Origin: Paracoccus acridae
Lineage (GTDB): Bacteria > Pseudomonadota > Alphaproteobacteria > Rhodobacterales > Rhodobacteraceae
DNA: 41,333 nucleotides
Assembly: GCF_014642735.1 (NCBI RefSeq)
Contig: NZ_BMIV01000018.1
Span: 1-41,333, forward strand
Direction of reading: 5' to 3'
The translations under genes were made by a program, and so were the position numbers. The notes under the pieces are model-generated. The model searched no databases. It worked only from the letters and a program-made list of their open reading frames with translations, and had not been told where the DNA came from. Shown one piece after another: positions 7,717-17,729 of the stretch (its first letter is position 1; every line of letters starts with the position of its first letter).

Positions 7717-9027
7717 ATGGAAGACCTGACCCCGAACCCCAAGGATCTCGACCCGATCGAGACCGCCTCGCGCGACGAAATCGAGGCGCTGCAGTTCCAC
7801 CGCATGAAGCGGTCGCTGAAGCACGCCTTCGAGAACTCGCCCTTCTACCGCAAGAAGTTCATCGAGGCCGATGTCCACCCCGAGGACCTGAAGACCCTGA
7901 AGGACATCGCGAAATTTCCCTTCACGGTGAAGCAGGATCTGCGCGATTGCTATCCCTTCGGCATGTTCGCCGTGCCGCAGTCGAAGCTGGTGCGGATCCA
8001 CGGATCGTCCGGCACCACCGGCAAGCCGACCGTGGTGGGCTATACCCAGGCCGATATCGACCATTGGGCGAACCTGATCGCGCGGTCGATCCGGGCGGCG
8101 GGCGGGCGGCCCGGCGACATGCTGCACAACGCCTATGGATACGGGCTGTTCACTGGCGGGCTTGGCGCGCATTACGGCGCCGAGAAGCTGGGCTGCACGG
8201 TCGTTCCCATGTCGGGCGGCATGACCGAACGGCAGGTGACGCTGATCAACGACTTCAAGCCGCGCATCATCATGGTGACGCCGTCGTATATGCTGTCGAT
8301 CCTGGACGAGTTCCGGCGTCAGGGCCTGGACCCGCGCGAATCCTCGCTGCAGGTGGGCATCTTCGGCGCCGAGCCCTGGACCAATGCCATGCGCCAGGAA
8401 ATCGAGGAAGCCTTCGACATGCACGCCGTCGACATCTATGGCCTGTCCGAGGTGATGGGGCCGGGCGTCGCCATGGAATGCGTCGAAACCAAGGACGGGC
8501 TGCATGTCTGGGAAGACCACTTCTACCCGGAAATCATCGACCCGGTGACCGGCGAAGTCCTGCCCGACGGCGAGATGGGCGAACTGGTCTTCACCACGCT
8601 GACCAAGGAAGGCCTGCCGATGGTGCGATACCGCACCCGCGACCTGACCCGCCTGCTGCCCGGCACCGCCCGGTCCATGCGCCGGATCGAGAAGATCACC
8701 GGCCGGTCCGACGACATGATCATCCTGCGCGGCGTCAACGTCTTCCCGACCCAGATCGAGGAGCAGATCCTGAAATGCGCCGGCCTCGCCCCGCATTTCC
8801 AGATCGAACTGTCCCGGTCGGGCCGCATGGACACGATGACCGTCTGTGTCGAATGCGCCGAGGATCATGCGGCGGCCGATGCCCGCGCCCTGTCGGCCAA
8901 GGAACTGGCCCATCACATCAAGTCGGTGGTGGGCGTCTCCACCCGGATCGAGGTGCGCGATCCCGGCGGCATCGCCCGGTCGGAAGGCAAGGCCAAGCGG
9001 GTGATCGACAACCGCCCAAAGGAATGA
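7717..9027 (+). CDS. paaK: Phenylacetate-CoA ligase PaaK
   Basis: Adenylate-forming ligase of 436 residues that activates phenylacetate to phenylacetyl-CoA with ATP, the entry step of the pathway. The nucleotide-binding P-loop SSGTTGKPT lies at residues 97-105, the aromatic/adenine region IFGAEPWTNAMRQEIEE near 215, GLSEVMGPGVAMEC near 243, YRTRDLTRLLPGT near 306 and the hinge region RSDDMIILRGVNVFPTQIEE near 330. The length matches the family. The start follows GGGAGGAGACCC. It is the third gene of the plus-strand paaG-paaI-paaK-paaR group. Confidence 0.96.
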   Translation: MEDLTPNPKDLDPIETASRDEIEALQFHRMKRSLKHAFENSPFYRKKFIEADVHPEDLKTLKDIAKFPFTVKQDLRDCYPFGMFAVPQSKLVRIHGSSGTTGKPTVVGYTQADIDHWANLIARSIRAAGGRPGDMLHNAYGYGLFTGGLGAHYGAEKLGCTVVPMSGGMTERQVTLINDFKPRIIMVTPSYMLSILDEFRRQGLDPRESSLQVGIFGAEPWTNAMRQEIEEAFDMHAVDIYGLSEVMGPGVAMECVETKDGLHVWEDHFYPEIIDPVTGEVLPDGEMGELVFTTLTKEGLPMVRYRTRDLTRLLPGTARSMRRIEKITGRSDDMIILRGVNVFPTQIEEQILKCAGLAPHFQIELSRSGRMDTMTVCVECAEDHAAADARALSAKELAHHIKSVVGVSTRIEVRDPGGIARSEGKAKRVIDNRPKE

Positions 9028-9106
9028 CCGCGTTCGGGGGTGATGGTGACTTTGCCGCAACCCCCAGTTAAAGCGGCGGATGATTGTCCAGCAGGAAAGT
9101 GACCCC

Positions 9107-9706
9107 ATGGCGCGAACACGGGCACAGGACTTCGAGGAAAAGAGCCGCATCATCCTGGATCATGCGGCGCTTGTCTTTGCCGAACAGGGCATGGACAAGG
9201 CGTCCATGTCGCAGATCGCCCAGCAGGCCCAGGTCAGCAAGGCCCTGCTGTATCATTACTATCCGTCCAAGGACGCGCTGATCTTCGCGATCATCATGAC
9301 GCATCTTGAGGAACTGCAAGGGGCCATCGAGGCCGCCGACGACCCCGAACTGCCGCCGCAGCAGCGTCTGCGCAGCCTGGTCGGCGCGGTGCTGGAAAGC
9401 TATCGCGGGGCGGACAACCAGCACAAGGTGCAGTTGAACGCCACCGCCGCGCTGACCGACGACCAGAAGGCCCGGATCATGGAGGTCGAGCGCGACATCG
9501 TGAAACGGTTTTCCGCCGTGCTGGACCAGATCAACCCCGACCTGAACACCCGCGAGCGCCCGCTGCTGATGCCCGTCACCATGTCGCTGTTCGGGATGAT
9601 GAACTGGGTCTATATGTGGTTCAAGGACGGCGGGCGGATCAGCCGGGAAGACTATGCGGATGTGGCGACCACGCTAATCCTGGAAGGGATCAAGGCGGTG
9701 CGGTGA
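9107..9706 (+). CDS. paaR: TetR-family phenylacetate regulator PaaR
   Basis: Regulator of 199 residues. The N-terminal TetR helix-turn-helix spans roughly residues 12-58 (ILDHAALVFAEQGMDKASMS, then IAQQAQVSKALLYHYYPSKD). The C-terminal domain is the effector and dimer module; phenylacetyl-CoA is the usual effector of PaaR repressors. I chose MARTRAQDF at 9107, nine bases after AGGAAAG, over the ATG at 9080. It lies 79 bases after paaK; that gap has a GGGGGT/ACCCCC stem (9036-9065) without a following T-run. Two matching operators at 6389 and 18983 are its probable targets. Confidence 0.88.
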   Translation: MARTRAQDFEEKSRIILDHAALVFAEQGMDKASMSQIAQQAQVSKALLYHYYPSKDALIFAIIMTHLEELQGAIEAADDPELPPQQRLRSLVGAVLESYRGADNQHKVQLNATAALTDDQKARIMEVERDIVKRFSAVLDQINPDLNTRERPLLMPVTMSLFGMMNWVYMWFKDGGRISREDYADVATTLILEGIKAVR

Positions 9707-9757
9707 CAAGGCGCGGCGGCTGTGGTATGAATTCCCCATACCTGCCCGGAGAGACCC

Positions 9758-10039
9758 ATGGCCACCGTCGAAAAGCGCACCGTCAGCCTGCCCCCCGAAC
9801 ATGCGGCCTTCATTGACGACCTTGTCGCCTCGGGCAGCTATGCCTCGGCCAGCGAGGTTGTCCGCGCGGGCTTGCGCGCCTTGCAGGAACGCAACGCCGC
9901 CGTGGACCGCTGGCTGCGCGAGGAAGTCGCGCCCGTCTATGACGCGATGGAGGCCGATCCCGCGCGTGGTCTGCCCGCCGACTGGGTGTTCGAGGCCATT
10001 CGTGCCCGTCACGCCAAGGCGCTTGCAGGCCGTTCGTGA
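9758..10039 (+). CDS. ParD-family antitoxin (type II toxin-antitoxin)
   Basis: Antitoxin of 93 residues. The N-terminus (KRTVSLPPEHAAFIDDLVAS then YASASEVVRAGLRALQERNA) is the ribbon-helix-helix DNA-binding domain of ParD/CopG-type antitoxins. The C-terminal half, rich in Glu, Asp and Arg, would wrap the toxin. A ribosome binding site (CCCGGAGAGACCC) precedes the ATG. The stop overlaps the toxin GTG by four bases, typical of a TA operon. It lies 51 bases after paaR in the same orientation, so readthrough from the paa promoter is possible; these operons normally repress themselves. Confidence 0.88.
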   Translation: MATVEKRTVSLPPEHAAFIDDLVASGSYASASEVVRAGLRALQERNAAVDRWLREEVAPVYDAMEADPARGLPADWVFEAIRARHAKALAGRS

Positions 10040-10335
10040 AGGAACGCCGGGTCGTCTTCGCGCCCGAGGCGGCCGAGGATCTTGCCGCGCTTTACGACTG
10101 GATCGCCGACGCGGCATCGCCCCAAACAGCCATCGCCTATCTTGCGCGGGTCGAGGGGTTTTGCAGGCGGCTGAGCATCGGTTCCGAACGCGGGCATCTT
10201 CGCGCCGACATACGCCCGAACCTGCGGATCATCGGCTTCGAGCGCCGGTTGACCGTGGCCTTCACCGTGGGCGACGAAGCGGTGACGATCCTGCGGATTT
10301 TTACGGCGGGCCGGGATTGGGAAGGCGTGCTGTAG
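10036..10335 (+). CDS. ParE/RelE-superfamily toxin
   Basis: Toxin of 99 residues starting with GTG at 10036. The family pattern is clear: VVFAPEAAEDLAALYDWIAD at the N-terminus, GFCRRLSIGSERGHLRADI in the middle, and the C-terminal strand-turn-strand ending TILRIFTAGRDWEGVL. ParE members poison DNA gyrase while RelE members cleave mRNA; the sequence looks more like ParE. It is coupled to its ParD partner. Its TAG stop (10333-10335) is contributed by the left arm of an inverted repeat, so the gene end may have been reshaped by that repeat. Confidence 0.87.
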   Translation: MKERRVVFAPEAAEDLAALYDWIADAASPQTAIAYLARVEGFCRRLSIGSERGHLRADIRPNLRIIGFERRLTVAFTVGDEAVTILRIFTAGRDWEGVL

Positions 10336-10399
10336 GGTGCGTGCTTGCACGCACCATCCTTACGCCTTGCAAAGCGGTGCGTGCAAGCACGCACCCTAC
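10332..10399. repeat. 24-bp perfect inverted repeat with self-complementary arms, between convergent genes
   Basis: Arms at 10332-10355 and 10376-10399 are perfect reverse complements of 24 bases, separated by 20 bases. Each arm also contains GGTGCGTGC and GCACGCACC around a two-base centre, so each can fold into its own hairpin. The layout resembles a REP/BIME-like pair and would also act as a bidirectional terminator between parE and paaY. The TAG stops of both genes fall inside the arms. There is no flanking T-run. Confidence 0.88.
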
Positions 10400-11010
10400 C
10401 GATCAAACCCCTTCCGCGCCGTCACCAGCGGATCATAGCGCGGCGCCTCGGCCCGCCGCCGATCCGGTTCCACCTGGGTCAGCGGGACCGCCGGGGCCAG
10501 CTTCACCTTCGCCTCGATGGCAAGCTGCTGATAGACGCCGGTGCCCTGGCGTTTCCAGGCGATCTCATCCGCCGACAGTTCGCGCATGACCTTCGCGGGC
10601 GAGCCCACCGCCAGCGAGTTCGGCGGGATCCGCGCGCCGGCCTTCACGAAGGCCATGGCGGCGATGATGCTGTTCTCGCCCACCACGGCCTCGTCCATGA
10701 TGACGGCGTTCATGCCGACCATGGCGTTGCGGCCGATATGGCAGCCGTGCAGCACCGCCCCGTGGCCGACATGGCCGGATTCCTCGACCACGACGTCCTT
10801 GCCGGGAAAGGAATGGATCACGCAGGTTTCCTGCACGTTCGATCCTTCGTGCAGCAGGATGCGCCCGAAATCGCCGCGCAGGACAGCGCAGGGACCGACA
10901 TAGACGCCGGGTCCCACGATCACGTCGCCGATCACCACGGCCTCGGGGTGAACGAAGGCCGAGGGGTCGATCACCGGCACGATGCCGTCCCAGGAATAGA
11001 TCCTGGCCAT
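10396..11010 (-). CDS. paaY: Phenylacetate-pathway thioesterase PaaY (left-handed beta-helix)
   Basis: Protein of 204 residues of the gamma-carbonic-anhydrase/hexapeptide-repeat family. Hexapeptide turns run from [20 protein letters not shown] through [20 protein letters not shown], with metal-site histidines in VIHSFPGKD and [12 protein letters not shown]. PaaY hydrolyses the dead-end CoA ester that forms when the PaaZ aldehyde product cyclises, protecting the pathway. The ATG at 11010 (MARIYSWDG) overlaps the paaZ stop by one base (TGATG). It is the last gene of the pcaF-paaABCDE-paaZ operon, and its TAG stop lies in the inverted repeat at 10376-10399. Confidence 0.93.
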   Translation of the reverse strand: MARIYSWDGIVPVIDPSAFVHPEAVVIGDVIVGPGVYVGPCAVLRGDFGRILLHEGSNVQETCVIHSFPGKDVVVEESGHVGHGAVLHGCHIGRNAMVGMNAVIMDEAVVGENSIIAAMAFVKAGARIPPNSLAVGSPAKVMRELSADEIAWKRQGTGVYQQLAIEAKVKLAPAVPLTQVEPDRRRAEAPRYDPLVTARKGFDR

Positions 11011-13085
11011 CACGTCCCCGGCGTTTCGACAGGCGGCCATTGCTTGGCGACCATGGTCAGCACGTCATATTGCGCGACCACGGCGCCGTTCTGGTTCGTG
11101 ACCTGGCAGTCCCAGCGGACCTCTCCGTGGCCGGCGTTTTCGCGCGGGTTGATCTCCTTGCAGGTCAGGCGGACCTGCAGCGTGTCGCCGAAATAGACCG
11201 GGGTCAGGAAGCGCAGGTTATCGACGCCGTAATTCGCCAGCACCGGGCCGGGATTGGGTTCCACGAACAGCCCCGCCGCGAAGCTGGCGATCAGATAGCC
11301 ATGGGCCACGCGGTCGTCGAAGAAGGGGTTGGCCTTGGCGGCATCGCTGTCCATGTGGGCATAGAAGGTGTCGCCGGTGAAATGGGCGAAATGCTCGACA
11401 TCCTCCTGCGTCACCTGGCGCGCCGCCGTGACCAACTGGTCGCCGATGCGCAGTTCGGCCAGCGACTTGCGGAAGGGATGGTCGCCCGCCTGGGTATCCG
11501 CGCCTTCGATCCAGCGGCCCGTGACCGCCGACAGCAGGCGGGGCGTACCCTGGACAGCGGTGCGCTGCATGAAATGCTTGACGCCCCGGATGCCGCCCAT
11601 CTCCTCGCCCCCGCCGGCGCGGCCGGGGCCGCCATGGACCAGCGGCGCCAGGGGCGAGCCATGCCCGGTGGACGACTTGGCCGAGGCGCGGTTCCCGATC
11701 AGCACCCGCCCATGGAAGGGCGCCACGCCCAGGACCACGCGTTCGGCCACATCCTTGTCGTCGGTGAAGACCGAGGACACCAGCGATCCCCGCCCGCGTG
11801 CGGCAAGCGCCACCGCTTCGTCAAGGTCGTCATAGGCCATGACGGTGGACACCGGGCCGAAAGCCTCGCAATCATGGACCGGCGCGGCCTCGAAGGGCTT
11901 GTCCGCGTAAAGCAGGACCGGGTTCAGGAAGGCGCCCTTTTCGGCGTCGCCCGATCCGATACGCACGTCGTCGGGGTTGCCCGCCACGATTTCCGCCACC
12001 GCCTGCAATTCGCGGATGCGCGCCCGAACCTCGTCCCGCTGGCCCAGGCTGGCAAGCGGGCCCATGCGCGTGCCTTCCTCGCCGGGCAGGCCAAGCGCGG
12101 TCTTGTCCAGGCGGTCGCGCAGGGCGGCGATCAGCGCGTCAACCTGCCCGCGCGGCGCGATGACGCGGCGGATGGCGGTGCATTTCTGGCCCGCCTTGCT
12201 GGTCATCTCGCGCGCGACCTCGCGCACGAACAAGTCGAACTCGGGCGTGCCCGCCACCGCGTCGGGGCCCAGGATGGTGGCGTTCAGGCTGTCGGCCTCC
12301 ATCGTGAAGCGGACGGAATGGTTGACGATCGCGGGATGCGTCTTCAGCTTGCGGCCCGTGTGGGCGGACCCGGTGAAGGTCACGGCGTCCTGTTCGGTCA
12401 CATGGTCCAGCAGGTCGCCCACCGATCCGCAGACCAGTTGCAGCGCGCCTTCGGGCAGGATGCCGGTGTCGATGATGCGGCGCACCACCAGTTCGGTCAG
12501 ATAGGCGGTCTGGCTGGCGGGTTTGACCAGGCAGGGCACGCCCGCCAGCAGCGTGGGCGCGATCTTTTCCAGCATCCCCCAGACGGGGAAGTTGAAGGCG
12601 TTGATGTGGATCGCCACGCCATGCAGCGGCGACAGGATATGCTGGGCGCTGAAGCTGTTGTCCTTGGACAGGGGCTCCACGTCGCCATCGGTCAGCACGC
12701 GGGTGTTGGGCAACTCGCGCCGGCCCTTCGATGCGAAGGTCAGCATGGTGCCGATGCCCCCCTCGATATCCACCCAGCCGTCGGAACGGGTCGCGCCGGT
12801 ATGCAGGCTTTCGGCGTAGAAGTCTTCCTTCTGCGCCATCAGCGCCAGGCCAAGCGCCTTCAGCATTCCCGCGCGTTCGTGGAAGGTCATGGCCCGCAGC
12901 CTTGGCCCCGCCTTGGCGCGGCCATGGTCGAGCGCCGCCCGGAAATCCAGGCCGGTCGAGTCGATGGTCGCCACCGGATCGCCGGTGGCCGCGTCCAGCA
13001 GCACCTGGCCTTCCTTCGCGCCGGGCACCCATTCCCCGCAGAGATAGCTTTCCAGCCGGCGCGGCGCGCGAAGCGTGATGGTCAT
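11010..13085 (-). CDS. paaZ: Bifunctional oxepin-CoA hydrolase / 3-oxo-5,6-dehydrosuberyl-CoA semialdehyde dehydrogenase PaaZ
   Basis: Two-domain protein of 691 residues, the usual PaaZ length. Residues 1-520 form the aldehyde dehydrogenase with base Glu263 (FTMEADSLN) and nucleophile Cys302 ([12 protein letters not shown]). Residues 535-690 form the MaoC-like hydratase with the Asp572/His577 pair ([10 protein letters not shown]) and the conserved [13 protein letters not shown]. The hydratase opens the oxepin ring and the dehydrogenase oxidises the resulting aldehyde with NADP. The gene follows the PaaA/PaaC-like gene after 33 bases and overlaps paaY. Confidence 0.96.
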   Translation of the reverse strand: MTITLRAPRRLESYLCGEWVPGAKEGQVLLDAATGDPVATIDSTGLDFRAALDHGRAKAGPRLRAMTFHERAGMLKALGLALMAQKEDFYAESLHTGATRSDGWVDIEGGIGTMLTFASKGRRELPNTRVLTDGDVEPLSKDNSFSAQHILSPLHGVAIHINAFNFPVWGMLEKIAPTLLAGVPCLVKPASQTAYLTELVVRRIIDTGILPEGALQLVCGSVGDLLDHVTEQDAVTFTGSAHTGRKLKTHPAIVNHSVRFTMEADSLNATILGPDAVAGTPEFDLFVREVAREMTSKAGQKCTAIRRVIAPRGQVDALIAALRDRLDKTALGLPGEEGTRMGPLASLGQRDEVRARIRELQAVAEIVAGNPDDVRIGSGDAEKGAFLNPVLLYADKPFEAAPVHDCEAFGPVSTVMAYDDLDEAVALAARGRGSLVSSVFTDDKDVAERVVLGVAPFHGRVLIGNRASAKSSTGHGSPLAPLVHGGPGRAGGGEEMGGIRGVKHFMQRTAVQGTPRLLSAVTGRWIEGADTQAGDHPFRKSLAELRIGDQLVTAARQVTQEDVEHFAHFTGDTFYAHMDSDAAKANPFFDDRVAHGYLIASFAAGLFVEPNPGPVLANYGVDNLRFLTPVYFGDTLQVRLTCKEINPRENAGHGEVRWDCQVTNQNGAVVAQYDVLTMVAKQWPPVETPGT

Positions 13086-13118
13086 GGCTTGTCCTTCCAG
13101 TGATCGAAAGCCGCCGGG

Positions 13119-13871
<753 letters not shown>

Positions 13872-13880
13872 GAGCCACCC

Positions 13881-14954
13881 TCATTCGTCATAGGTCACGA
13901 CCACGCGGTCGGTCAGCGGATAGGACTGGCAGGACAGGACATAGCCCGCGCGCACCTCGTAATCCTCAAGCGCGTGGTTCACGGCCATCTCGACCTCGCC
14001 TTCCAGCACCTTGCAGCGGCAGGTGGAACAGACGCCCGCCTTGCAGGAATAGGGCGCGTCCATGTTGCTGGCGATGGCGGCGTCCAGGATCGTCTGGCCT
14101 TCGCGCGGCATGGTGAAGCTGCGGGTGGCGCCGTCCAGCGTCACCGTGGCCTGCGTTCCCTCGCCCGCTTCGGTGGCCTTGGACACCGGGCGGGCCTTGG
14201 CGCGGCCCGGCTGGCTGGAGGCGAAGAGTTCGAACCGGATCTGGTCGTCGCGCAGCCCGTGGTCGCGCAGGGACTGCGCCACGGTCAGCATCATCGGTTC
14301 CGGCCCGCAGATGAAGGCGGCATCCACCGATGTCGGGTCGATCCAGCGCTGGAACAGCTGGGTCATCTTGTCCGCGTCGATGCGGCCGGTGAACAGGTCG
14401 ATCTCCTGCGCCTCGGATTCCAGCACATGCAGGACCGAGAAGCGGCCGAGGTAAAGGTTCTTCAGATCCTCCAGTTCCTCGCGGAACATGATGCTGCTGA
14501 TCTGGCGGTTGGCATAGACCAGCGTGAAGCGCGACCGGGGTTCCCGCCGCAGCACCGTCTTGACGATCGACAGGACCGGCGTGATCCCCGATCCTGCGGC
14601 GAAACCCACGTAATGGCGCGCGGCATCCGGGTCCAAGGGCAGGGAAAACTTGCCCATCGGCGGCATCGCCTCGATCTCGTCGCCCGGTGCCAGGTTCTCA
14701 TTGGCCCAGGTCGAGAAGGCGCCCCCATCGACACGCTTGATGCCCACCTGCAGGCAGCCGTCGTCGACGCCCGCGCAGATAGAATAGGACCGGCGCAATT
14801 CCTCGCCATCGAAATCACGGCGGAAGGTCAGGTATTGCCCTTGGGTGAAGTCGAACAGGGCGCGATCCTCGTCGCGGGGGGCCAGGGTCACGACGACCGC
14901 ATCGCGGGTTTCGCGGCGTACATCGGTGACCTTCAGGGGCAGAAAGCGTGCCAT
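13881..14954 (-). CDS. paaE: Phenylacetyl-CoA epoxidase reductase subunit PaaE
   Basis: Reductase of 357 residues that passes electrons from NADPH to the PaaABC oxygenase. Order of domains: ferredoxin-reductase FAD domain (RRSYSICAGVDDGCLQVGIK), NAD(P)-binding domain (YVGFAAGSGITPVLSIVKTV and AAFICGPEPMMLTVAQ), then a C-terminal plant-type [2Fe-2S] ferredoxin with cysteines in YSCKAGVCSTCRCKV and VLSCQ. The ATG at 14954 begins MARFLPLKVTDVR; the same reading frame stays open far upstream, but that part is antisense to paaD coding sense and is rejected. Confidence 0.95.
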   Translation of the reverse strand: MARFLPLKVTDVRRETRDAVVVTLAPRDEDRALFDFTQGQYLTFRRDFDGEELRRSYSICAGVDDGCLQVGIKRVDGGAFSTWANENLAPGDEIEAMPPMGKFSLPLDPDAARHYVGFAAGSGITPVLSIVKTVLRREPRSRFTLVYANRQISSIMFREELEDLKNLYLGRFSVLHVLESEAQEIDLFTGRIDADKMTQLFQRWIDPTSVDAAFICGPEPMMLTVAQSLRDHGLRDDQIRFELFASSQPGRAKARPVSKATEAGEGTQATVTLDGATRSFTMPREGQTILDAAIASNMDAPYSCKAGVCSTCRCKVLEGEVEMAVNHALEDYEVRAGYVLSCQSYPLTDRVVVTYDE

Positions 14955-14980
14955 CGGGGTGTCTTTCCTTGGGCGTGCAG

Positions 14981-15502
14981 TCAGATGCACTTGAAATAGT
15001 CGAAGGGTTCCAGGCAGTCGGTGCAGCGATAGCTGGCCTTGCAGGGGGTCGAGCCGAACTGGCTGACCTTTTGCGTATGGGTCGATCCGCAGCGCGGGCA
15101 CTGGATGGTCAGGTTGTTGCCCATCAGCCGCGACACCCGGCCCGCCAGAACGCCATCCGCCGCCGTGCCATCGACAGGGGGGGCAATGCCATAGGCGCGC
15201 AGCTTCTCGCGGCCCTCGGCGGTGATCCAGTCGGTCGTCCAAGCGGGGGCAAGCTGGCGCTTCAGTTCCAACTTCTCGATGCCGTGGCTGCGCAGCGCGG
15301 TCTCGATGTCCAGGTTGATGACGCCCGTCGCGGGACAGCCGGAATAGGTCGGCGTGACCGTGACGACCAAGGTGTCGCCCTGCCATTGCACGTCGCGGAT
15401 GATGCCCAGGTCGGTCAGGCTGATGACGGGGATTTCCGGGTCCGGCACCTGCGACAGCCATTCCCAGATCTGGTCGGTATGGGGCAGCGTGGTGACGGAC
15501 AT
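14981..15502 (-). CDS. paaD: Phenylacetyl-CoA epoxidase assembly protein PaaD (MIP18-type)
   Basis: Protein of 173 residues. The N-terminal DUF59/MIP18-like domain shows VPDPEIPVISLTDLGIIRDV and YSGCPATGVINLDIE. The C-terminal zinc-ribbon-like part has CPRCGSTHTQKVSQFGSTPC followed by YRCTDCLEPFDYFKC. PaaD (also called PaaJ) is thought to help mature iron or iron-sulphur centres of the epoxidase rather than act in catalysis. It lies 4 bases after paaC and 26 bases before paaE in the operon. Confidence 0.94.
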   Translation of the reverse strand: MSVTTLPHTDQIWEWLSQVPDPEIPVISLTDLGIIRDVQWQGDTLVVTVTPTYSGCPATGVINLDIETALRSHGIEKLELKRQLAPAWTTDWITAEGREKLRAYGIAPPVDGTAADGVLAGRVSRLMGNNLTIQCPRCGSTHTQKVSQFGSTPCKASYRCTDCLEPFDYFKCI

Positions 15503-15506
15503 GGCA

Positions 15507-16373
15507 TCACCACCTGGCGCCGGGATAGGCGCGCTGCAGGAACTGCATCTCGGCCAGGATATAGCCCAGATGTTCCGTGTGGACGCCCTTCTTGCCGCCG
15601 GGATTCCTGACCCCGTGCTGCCAGGCCTCGGCCGGCGCGGCCAGCGTCGCCTCGTCCAGGACCGCCGCCACGGTCTTGTCCCAGGCGGCTTTCAGCGAGG
15701 ACGGCAGCGGCGCGATGCCCGCGTCGGACATGGCCTGATCGACGGCGTCGTCCACGAACATCTCGCCCGTATAGGACCACAGCTTCGTCAGCGCGGCCTG
15801 CATCCGGCGGCGGCTTTCGTCCGAGCCGTCGCCCAGCCGGATCACCAGGTCGGCAGACCGTTCCAGATGATAGGCGACCTCTTTTTCCGCCTTGGCGGCG
15901 ATATCGGCCACGCGGCTGTCGGCCGAAGCCTTCAACGCCCGCAGCAGTTCGATATGGAAGGCGTCGAACAGGAACTGACGCATCAGCGTGACGCCGAAAT
16001 CGCCGTTCGGAAGCTCGACCAGCAGCAGGTTGCGGAATGCCCCCGCGTCGCGCAGATAGGCCAATGCGTCGGCGTCGCGGCCCCGGCCCTCGACCTCGCC
16101 GGCAAGGCCCAGCCAAAGCTGGCATTGGCCGATCAGGTCAAGCGCCTGGTTGGCAAGGGCGATGTCTTCTTCGAGGGCCGGGGCGTGGCCGCACCATTCC
16201 GACACGCGATGGCCCAGGATCAGGCAGTTGTCGCCCAGCCGTTGCAGGAATTCCACGAATTCGGGCTGCCCGGCATCGGGGGCGGGCACCGCCACATGGC
16301 CGCTGTCGGCCAGGGCCTGACTGGCAAGCGCGGTCAGGTTCGGGGTGGTCATGTCGGGAAGGGACGGCATCAC
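15507..16373 (-). CDS. paaC: Phenylacetyl-CoA epoxidase structural subunit PaaC
   Basis: Ferritin-fold subunit of 288 residues that pairs with PaaA and supports its active site. Typical stretches are RLGDNCLILGHRVSEWCGHA, VELPNGDFGVTLMRQFLFDA and HTEHLGYILAEMQFLQRAYP at the C-terminus. In known complexes PaaC binds no catalytic metal. The start MMPSLPDM at 16373 overlaps the paaB stop by four bases; a later ATG (MTTPNLT, 16352) is possible, but the overlap favours the first. Confidence 0.94.
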   Translation of the reverse strand: MMPSLPDMTTPNLTALASQALADSGHVAVPAPDAGQPEFVEFLQRLGDNCLILGHRVSEWCGHAPALEEDIALANQALDLIGQCQLWLGLAGEVEGRGRDADALAYLRDAGAFRNLLLVELPNGDFGVTLMRQFLFDAFHIELLRALKASADSRVADIAAKAEKEVAYHLERSADLVIRLGDGSDESRRRMQAALTKLWSYTGEMFVDDAVDQAMSDAGIAPLPSSLKAAWDKTVAAVLDEATLAAPAEAWQHGVRNPGGKKGVHTEHLGYILAEMQFLQRAYPGARW

Positions 16374-16654
16374 ATATGCCCCACTTCATCGGGAATGTCG
16401 AAGAAGGTCGGGTGGCGATAAACCTTGCTGTTGGACGGATCGAACAGCGGGCCCTTTTCCGAAGGCGAGGACGCGGTGATGTCATTGGCCTTCACGACCC
16501 AGATCGACACGCCCTCGTTGCGGCGGGTATAGACGTCGCGGGCGTTGCGGATCGCCATTTCCGCGTCGGGGGCATGCAGGCTGCCGACATGGCGGTGGTT
16601 CAGGCCGTGCTGGCCCCGGATGAAGATTTCCCAAAGCGGCCATTCGCTGGACAT
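16370..16654 (-). CDS. paaB: Phenylacetyl-CoA epoxidase subunit PaaB
   Basis: Small subunit of 94 residues. It begins MSSEWPLWEIFIRGQHGLNH and continues HVGSLHAPDAEMAIRNARDV and YTRRNEGVSIWVVKAND, the family core. PaaB bridges PaaAC heterodimers and is needed for activity. The ATG at 16654 is the family start, with GGAGGAGTC just upstream; a longer open frame to 16768 overlaps the end of paaA and is not expected to be coding. Confidence 0.94.
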   Translation of the reverse strand: MSSEWPLWEIFIRGQHGLNHRHVGSLHAPDAEMAIRNARDVYTRRNEGVSIWVVKANDITASSPSEKGPLFDPSNSKVYRHPTFFDIPDEVGHM

Positions 16655-16715
16655 GATGACTCCTCCCAAAGCTGCGGGGATGTGGCGGGCAGGGCGGGCG
16701 CGATTGCGCCCGTCG

Positions 16716-17714
16716 TTATTCGGCGGCGTGGCGGGCGGCGCGGGCGCGTTCGTCGGCCTTGGCGGCATGGGCCATCAGCCCGTCGCGGAACCAGGCGCCG
16801 TCTTCCCAGGCCTTGACGCGGGCGCCCAGGCGTTCGGCGTTGCAGGGGCCGTTCCCGGCGATCACGGCGAAGAACTCCGTCCAGTCGGGCTCGCTGAAAT
16901 CATAGCCGCCCTTTTCCTCGTTCCATTTCAGGTCCGGGTCGGGGATGGTCAGGCCCAGGTATTCGGCCTGCGGCACGGTCTGGTCCACGAATTTCTGGCG
17001 CAGTTCATCGTTCGTGTTCATCTTGATCTTCCACGCCATCGACTGCGCGGAATGGACCGAGTCCTTGTCGGACGGTCCGAACATCATCAGCGCCGGATAC
17101 CAGAAGCGGTTCAGCGCGTCCTGCGCCATGGCCTTCTGTTCCGGGGTGCCCGCGCACATCTTCATCATGATGTCGTAGCCCTGCCGCTGGTGGAACGACT
17201 CCTCCTTGCAGATGCGGATCATCGCGCGGGAATAGGGACCGTATGACGTGCGCTGCAGCGGCACCTGGTTCATGATCGCCGCACCATCGACCAGCCAGCC
17301 GACCGCGCCCATGTCGGCCCAGGTCAGGGTGGGATAGTTGAAGATCGACGAATACTTCATGTTGCCGCTGTGCAGCTTTTCCAGAAGCTCGTCGCGCGAC
17401 ACGCCCAGGGTTTCGGCGGCGCAATACAGGTACAGGCCGTGGCCCGCCTCGTCCTGGACCTTGGCCAGCAGGATCGCCTTGCGTTCAAGGGTGGGCGCGC
17501 GGGTGATCCAGTTGCCTTCGGGAAGCTGGCCCACAATTTCCGAATGCGCGTGCTGACCGATCTGGCGGATCAGCGTCTTGCGATAGCCTTCGGGCATCCA
17601 TTCCTTCGGCTCGATCTTCTCGTTCCGGTCGATGCGGTCCTGGAAGGCAATCTCCTCGGGCGTCATGTCCTCGCGGGATTTCGACCCTTCGGATTTGACC
17701 AGCTGTGCATACAT
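16716..17714 (-). CDS. paaA: Phenylacetyl-CoA epoxidase catalytic subunit PaaA
   Basis: Di-iron oxygenase subunit of 332 residues that epoxidises the aromatic ring of phenylacetyl-CoA. Metal-binding motifs are complete: a helix-1 glutamate near residue 59 ([15 protein letters not shown]), Glu89-x-x-His92 in [13 protein letters not shown], and Glu172-x-x-His175 in [15 protein letters not shown]. The substrate-pocket segment [20 protein letters not shown] is also present. The gene starts 15 bases after pcaF with AGGAGAGAC as ribosome binding site. Confidence 0.97.
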   Translation of the reverse strand: MYAQLVKSEGSKSREDMTPEEIAFQDRIDRNEKIEPKEWMPEGYRKTLIRQIGQHAHSEIVGQLPEGNWITRAPTLERKAILLAKVQDEAGHGLYLYCAAETLGVSRDELLEKLHSGNMKYSSIFNYPTLTWADMGAVGWLVDGAAIMNQVPLQRTSYGPYSRAMIRICKEESFHQRQGYDIMMKMCAGTPEQKAMAQDALNRFWYPALMMFGPSDKDSVHSAQSMAWKIKMNTNDELRQKFVDQTVPQAEYLGLTIPDPDLKWNEEKGGYDFSEPDWTEFFAVIAGNGPCNAERLGARVKAWEDGAWFRDGLMAHAAKADERARAARHAAE

Positions 17715-17729
17715 GGCAGTCTCTCCTTC

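Noticed and set aside
9036..9065. GGGGGT/ACCCCC stem between paaK and paaR as a terminator
   Set aside because: The stem is six pairs with a long loop and no following T-run; paaK and paaR may still be cotranscribed.
14955..15461. Upstream extension of the paaE reading frame
   Set aside because: The extension overlaps paaD in another frame, has no similarity to the PaaE N-terminus, and a proper start lies at 14954.
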